NCBI RefSeq assembly: GCF_000969645.2
Contig: NZ_CP014222.1
Location: 1,801,740-1,865,739, forward strand
From: Janthinobacterium sp. B9-8
GTDB taxonomy: Bacteria; Pseudomonadota; Gammaproteobacteria; Burkholderiales; Chitinibacteraceae
Length of the DNA: 64,000 nucleotides
Reading direction: 5' to 3'
The translations under genes were made by a program, and so were the position numbers. Each line of letters opens with the position of its first letter. Position 1 is the first letter of the stretch. This document shows positions 62,303 through 64,000 of this stretch, piece after piece. The notes under the pieces were generated by a model. The model saw only the letters and a program-made list of their open reading frames with translations, searched no databases and was not told the DNA's origin.

Positions 62303-63121
62303 ATGCCTGCAACAGCACGCCGTACCTTCCTCAAAACCAGCTTACTTGCGGGCTTTGCACTAGCAGTCAAGCCCGTAGCTGCATCCACCATTCAAACCGA
62401 TACAGCGGGCCTGCAAGCAGGGCCGGTTCAAATTGGTGATCTACCCGCTTATCGGGCGCAGCCTGCACACGCCGTATCACCCCTACCCACAATCATTGTG
62501 ATTCAGGAGATCTTCGGCGTGCACGAGCATATTCAAGACTTATGCAGGCGTTTGGCTAAACAAGGCTATCTGGCCATTGCCCCCGAGCTTTACTTTCGCC
62601 AAGGCGATCCACGGCAGTTTAGCGACACCAGCACACTGGTTAAAGAATTGGTCAGCAAAGTAGCAGATGAACAGGTTCTGGCTGACTTAGACAGTGTGGC
62701 CGCGTGGGCTGGCCAGCATGGCGGCAACCCGCAGCGCCTTGCTGTAACGGGCTTTTGCTGGGGAGGCCGAATCACTTGGCTTTATGCGGCGCATAACCCA
62801 AAAATCAAAGCCAGTGCGGCATGGTACGGACGCCTGACAGGGCAGACCAGCAGCAGCACCCCCCGCCACCCGATTGATATCGCGCGGCAAATCAAATCAC
62901 CCGTGCTGGGCTTATATGCGGGCAAAGATCAAGGCATTTCACTTGAATCAGTAGAACAGATGCGCAAAGCACTACGCCCACAACCGCAGCCGTTTAATCT
63001 TGTTGTTTACGATAACGCCAGCCATGGTTTTAACGCAGATTACCGCCCCAGCTACCACCCCGCTGCTGCACATGATGCGTGGGAAACAATGCTAAATTGG
63101 TTTAAGCGCTTTGGCGTATAA
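62303..63121 (+). CDS. Dienelactone hydrolase family protein (Tat-exported)
   Basis: A 272-residue alpha/beta-hydrolase. The N-terminus ARRTFLKTSLLAGFALA is a twin-arginine signal. The DLH body has QEIFGVHEHIQDLCRRLA, the Cys nucleophile in GFCWGG, and Asp/His in YAGKDQGIS and ASHGFNADYR. Such enzymes act on dienelactone or related esters; export to the periplasm suggests a different substrate. It lies 20 bases after the EAL gene with an AAGGAG ribosome site. Confidence 0.87.
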   Translation: MPATARRTFLKTSLLAGFALAVKPVAASTIQTDTAGLQAGPVQIGDLPAYRAQPAHAVSPLPTIIVIQEIFGVHEHIQDLCRRLAKQGYLAIAPELYFRQGDPRQFSDTSTLVKELVSKVADEQVLADLDSVAAWAGQHGGNPQRLAVTGFCWGGRITWLYAAHNPKIKASAAWYGRLTGQTSSSTPRHPIDIARQIKSPVLGLYAGKDQGISLESVEQMRKALRPQPQPFNLVVYDNASHGFNADYRPSYHPAAAHDAWETMLNWFKRFGV

Positions 63122-63130
63122 GCTTGCAAT

Positions 63131-63156
63131 AACACCCCCCTGTCGGACGGGGTGTT
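63131..63156 (+). terminator. Probable terminator after the hydrolase gene
   Basis: AACACCCC and GGGGTGTT form an 8-bp stem, about 10 bases after the stop, followed by T and GC. Confidence 0.6.
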
Positions 63157-63452
63157 TGCATCATGCCGCGAATAAACCACCCGCGTGCAACACATCACGG
63201 CCCCGCGCACAGGAAAACAAACCATAGATAGAAATAAAGAAAAGCTTTTCTCTTATTTCTTACTCATACCTAATTCACGGATCGTGTTAGTCCCTCAATT
63301 GCCCCCAGCGGCATCACTTATTTACTTATTCCAGATCAGCCATTAGACTTCGCGCAAAGTTAGCCTAAGGAATGGCTGGCGTAAGCTAACCCCTATCACT
63401 TAAGGCCAGCCCATATGGGGATTGCCCCCCACACAATCACAGGCCCACCAGC
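63157..63452. other. Intergenic region with an AT-rich palindrome
   Basis: It contains a near-perfect 29-base palindrome centred at 63245 (GAAATAA-A-GAAAAG facing CTTTTC-TC-TTATTTC) and a weaker dyad GTTAGC...GCTAAC (63359-63390). No gene is seen; these may belong to the promoter region of the acetyltransferase gene. Confidence 0.4.
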
Positions 63453-63986
63453 ATGCCGCTTCATATTCGCAATGTGAATAAATTTGACGATCTCAGCTTA
63501 CTTACTGAGTTGATTCATGCTGCTTATGCGCCTCATGCCAAAGCGGGGCTTAAGTATTGGGGCACGCATCAGAGCGAGGCCGATACGGCAAAGCGTCTGG
63601 CCAGTGGGATAGGGCTGATTGCAGAATGCGACGGGCAATATGTCGGCACCCTCACCCTGCGAGAGCCGCAGCCCCAATCGCCAGTGGCACTCTATACACA
63701 AGCAGAGGTTTGGTCCGTCGCCCAGTTTTGTATTGCACCTCACCACAAAGGCAAGGGCTATGGGCAGGCGCTACACCACTATGCCGAAACACTGGCGGCC
63801 CGCCACGGTGCCACACAATTAGCTTTAGATACCGCCAAACCCGCACATAGCTTAATCGCCCTCTACCAATCATGGGGCTATAAGATAGTAGATGAATGTG
63901 ATTGGCGGCCGCATACTAACTACCCCAGTTTGCTACTGGCTAAGCCCTTAACAACTCAGCCCAATTTCCAGCATCAAACCGCTTAA
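63453..63986 (+). CDS. GNAT-family N-acetyltransferase
   Basis: A 177-residue GNAT protein with the acetyl-CoA loop VAQFCIAPHHKGKGYGQALHHYAE (about residues 89-112) and the ALYQSWGYKIVDE motif near the C-terminus. The acceptor is unknown. The ATG at 63453 follows a C/A-rich leader without a clear ribosome site. The window ends 14 bases after its stop. Confidence 0.82.
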   Translation: MPLHIRNVNKFDDLSLLTELIHAAYAPHAKAGLKYWGTHQSEADTAKRLASGIGLIAECDGQYVGTLTLREPQPQSPVALYTQAEVWSVAQFCIAPHHKGKGYGQALHHYAETLAARHGATQLALDTAKPAHSLIALYQSWGYKIVDECDWRPHTNYPSLLLAKPLTTQPNFQHQTA

Positions 63987-64000
63987 AAACCATGGCAATT

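Overview
The window looks like the chromosome of a betaproteobacterium of the order Neisseriales, most like Chromobacteriaceae such as Iodobacter or its relatives. This rests on protein style (CcmH/CcmI, UbiB, SufS/SufE, PhhA/Hpd, PldA), G+C near one half by eye, and the interspersed repeat families. No database search was possible, so the taxonomic call is an inference.

Layout. (1) 1-1412: end of a cytochrome c maturation operon (ccmH, ccmI). (2) 1613-2145: a ParE/RelE-type toxin and its ribbon-helix-helix antitoxin. (3) 2269-8079: a five-gene minus-strand operon holding a nitrate/sulfonate-type ABC transporter and a DctB/DctD-like two-component pair, preceded by a good sigma-54 promoter. 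(4) 8080-10882: an AT-rich region with a lipoprotein of unknown role, then pldA. (5) 11579-41450: a full type VI secretion system (T6SS). Its minus arm reads tssJ-tssK-tssL-tssM-tssA-vgrG-DUF4123 adaptor-immunity-Tle1 phospholipase. Its plus arm reads tssB-tssC-hcp-tssE-tssF-tssG-clpV, then a small orphan gene, a RAYT-type transposase element, a second vgrG, a MORN/YwqK-like gene and, on the opposite strand, a PAAR-like DUF4280 gene. (6) 41644-44225: phenylalanine/tyrosine catabolism (hpd, phhA) with a divergent Lrp-type regulator. (7) 44446-46776: NfeD, a stomatin-like SPFH protein and a DHH phosphoesterase. (8) 46990-52905: a giant hybrid histidine kinase with a degenerate Ser/Thr kinase-like front end. 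(9) 53051-63986: housekeeping and accessory genes, including NudB, a SufS/SufE pair, an amino-acid binding protein, UbiB-like kinase, NlpC/P60 hydrolase, an Asr-like protein, Nudix, an EAL phosphodiesterase, a dienelactone hydrolase and a GNAT acetyltransferase.

How it works together. All thirteen core T6SS components (TssA-M) are present, with two spikes and one clear effector-immunity pair (Tle1-type phospholipase plus DUF3304-like lipoprotein). No Fha, PpkA or PppA gene is seen, so regulation is probably transcriptional or lies elsewhere. Many gaps of the T6SS cluster have been invaded by palindromic repeats, several of which can fold in the transcript. Two copies of a ~230-bp repeat in opposite orientation bracket tssF, so recombination between them would invert that essential baseplate gene. 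A decayed second copy of the tssL tail sits between tssL and tssM and its stop overlaps the tssM start.

Most notable points: the sigma-54 promoter that ties the DctBD pair to the ABC transporter, the inverted pair around tssF, the duplicated tssL tail, the four REP-like ends around the RAYT and the orphan 174-residue gene, and the apparently dead kinase domain of the giant sensor.
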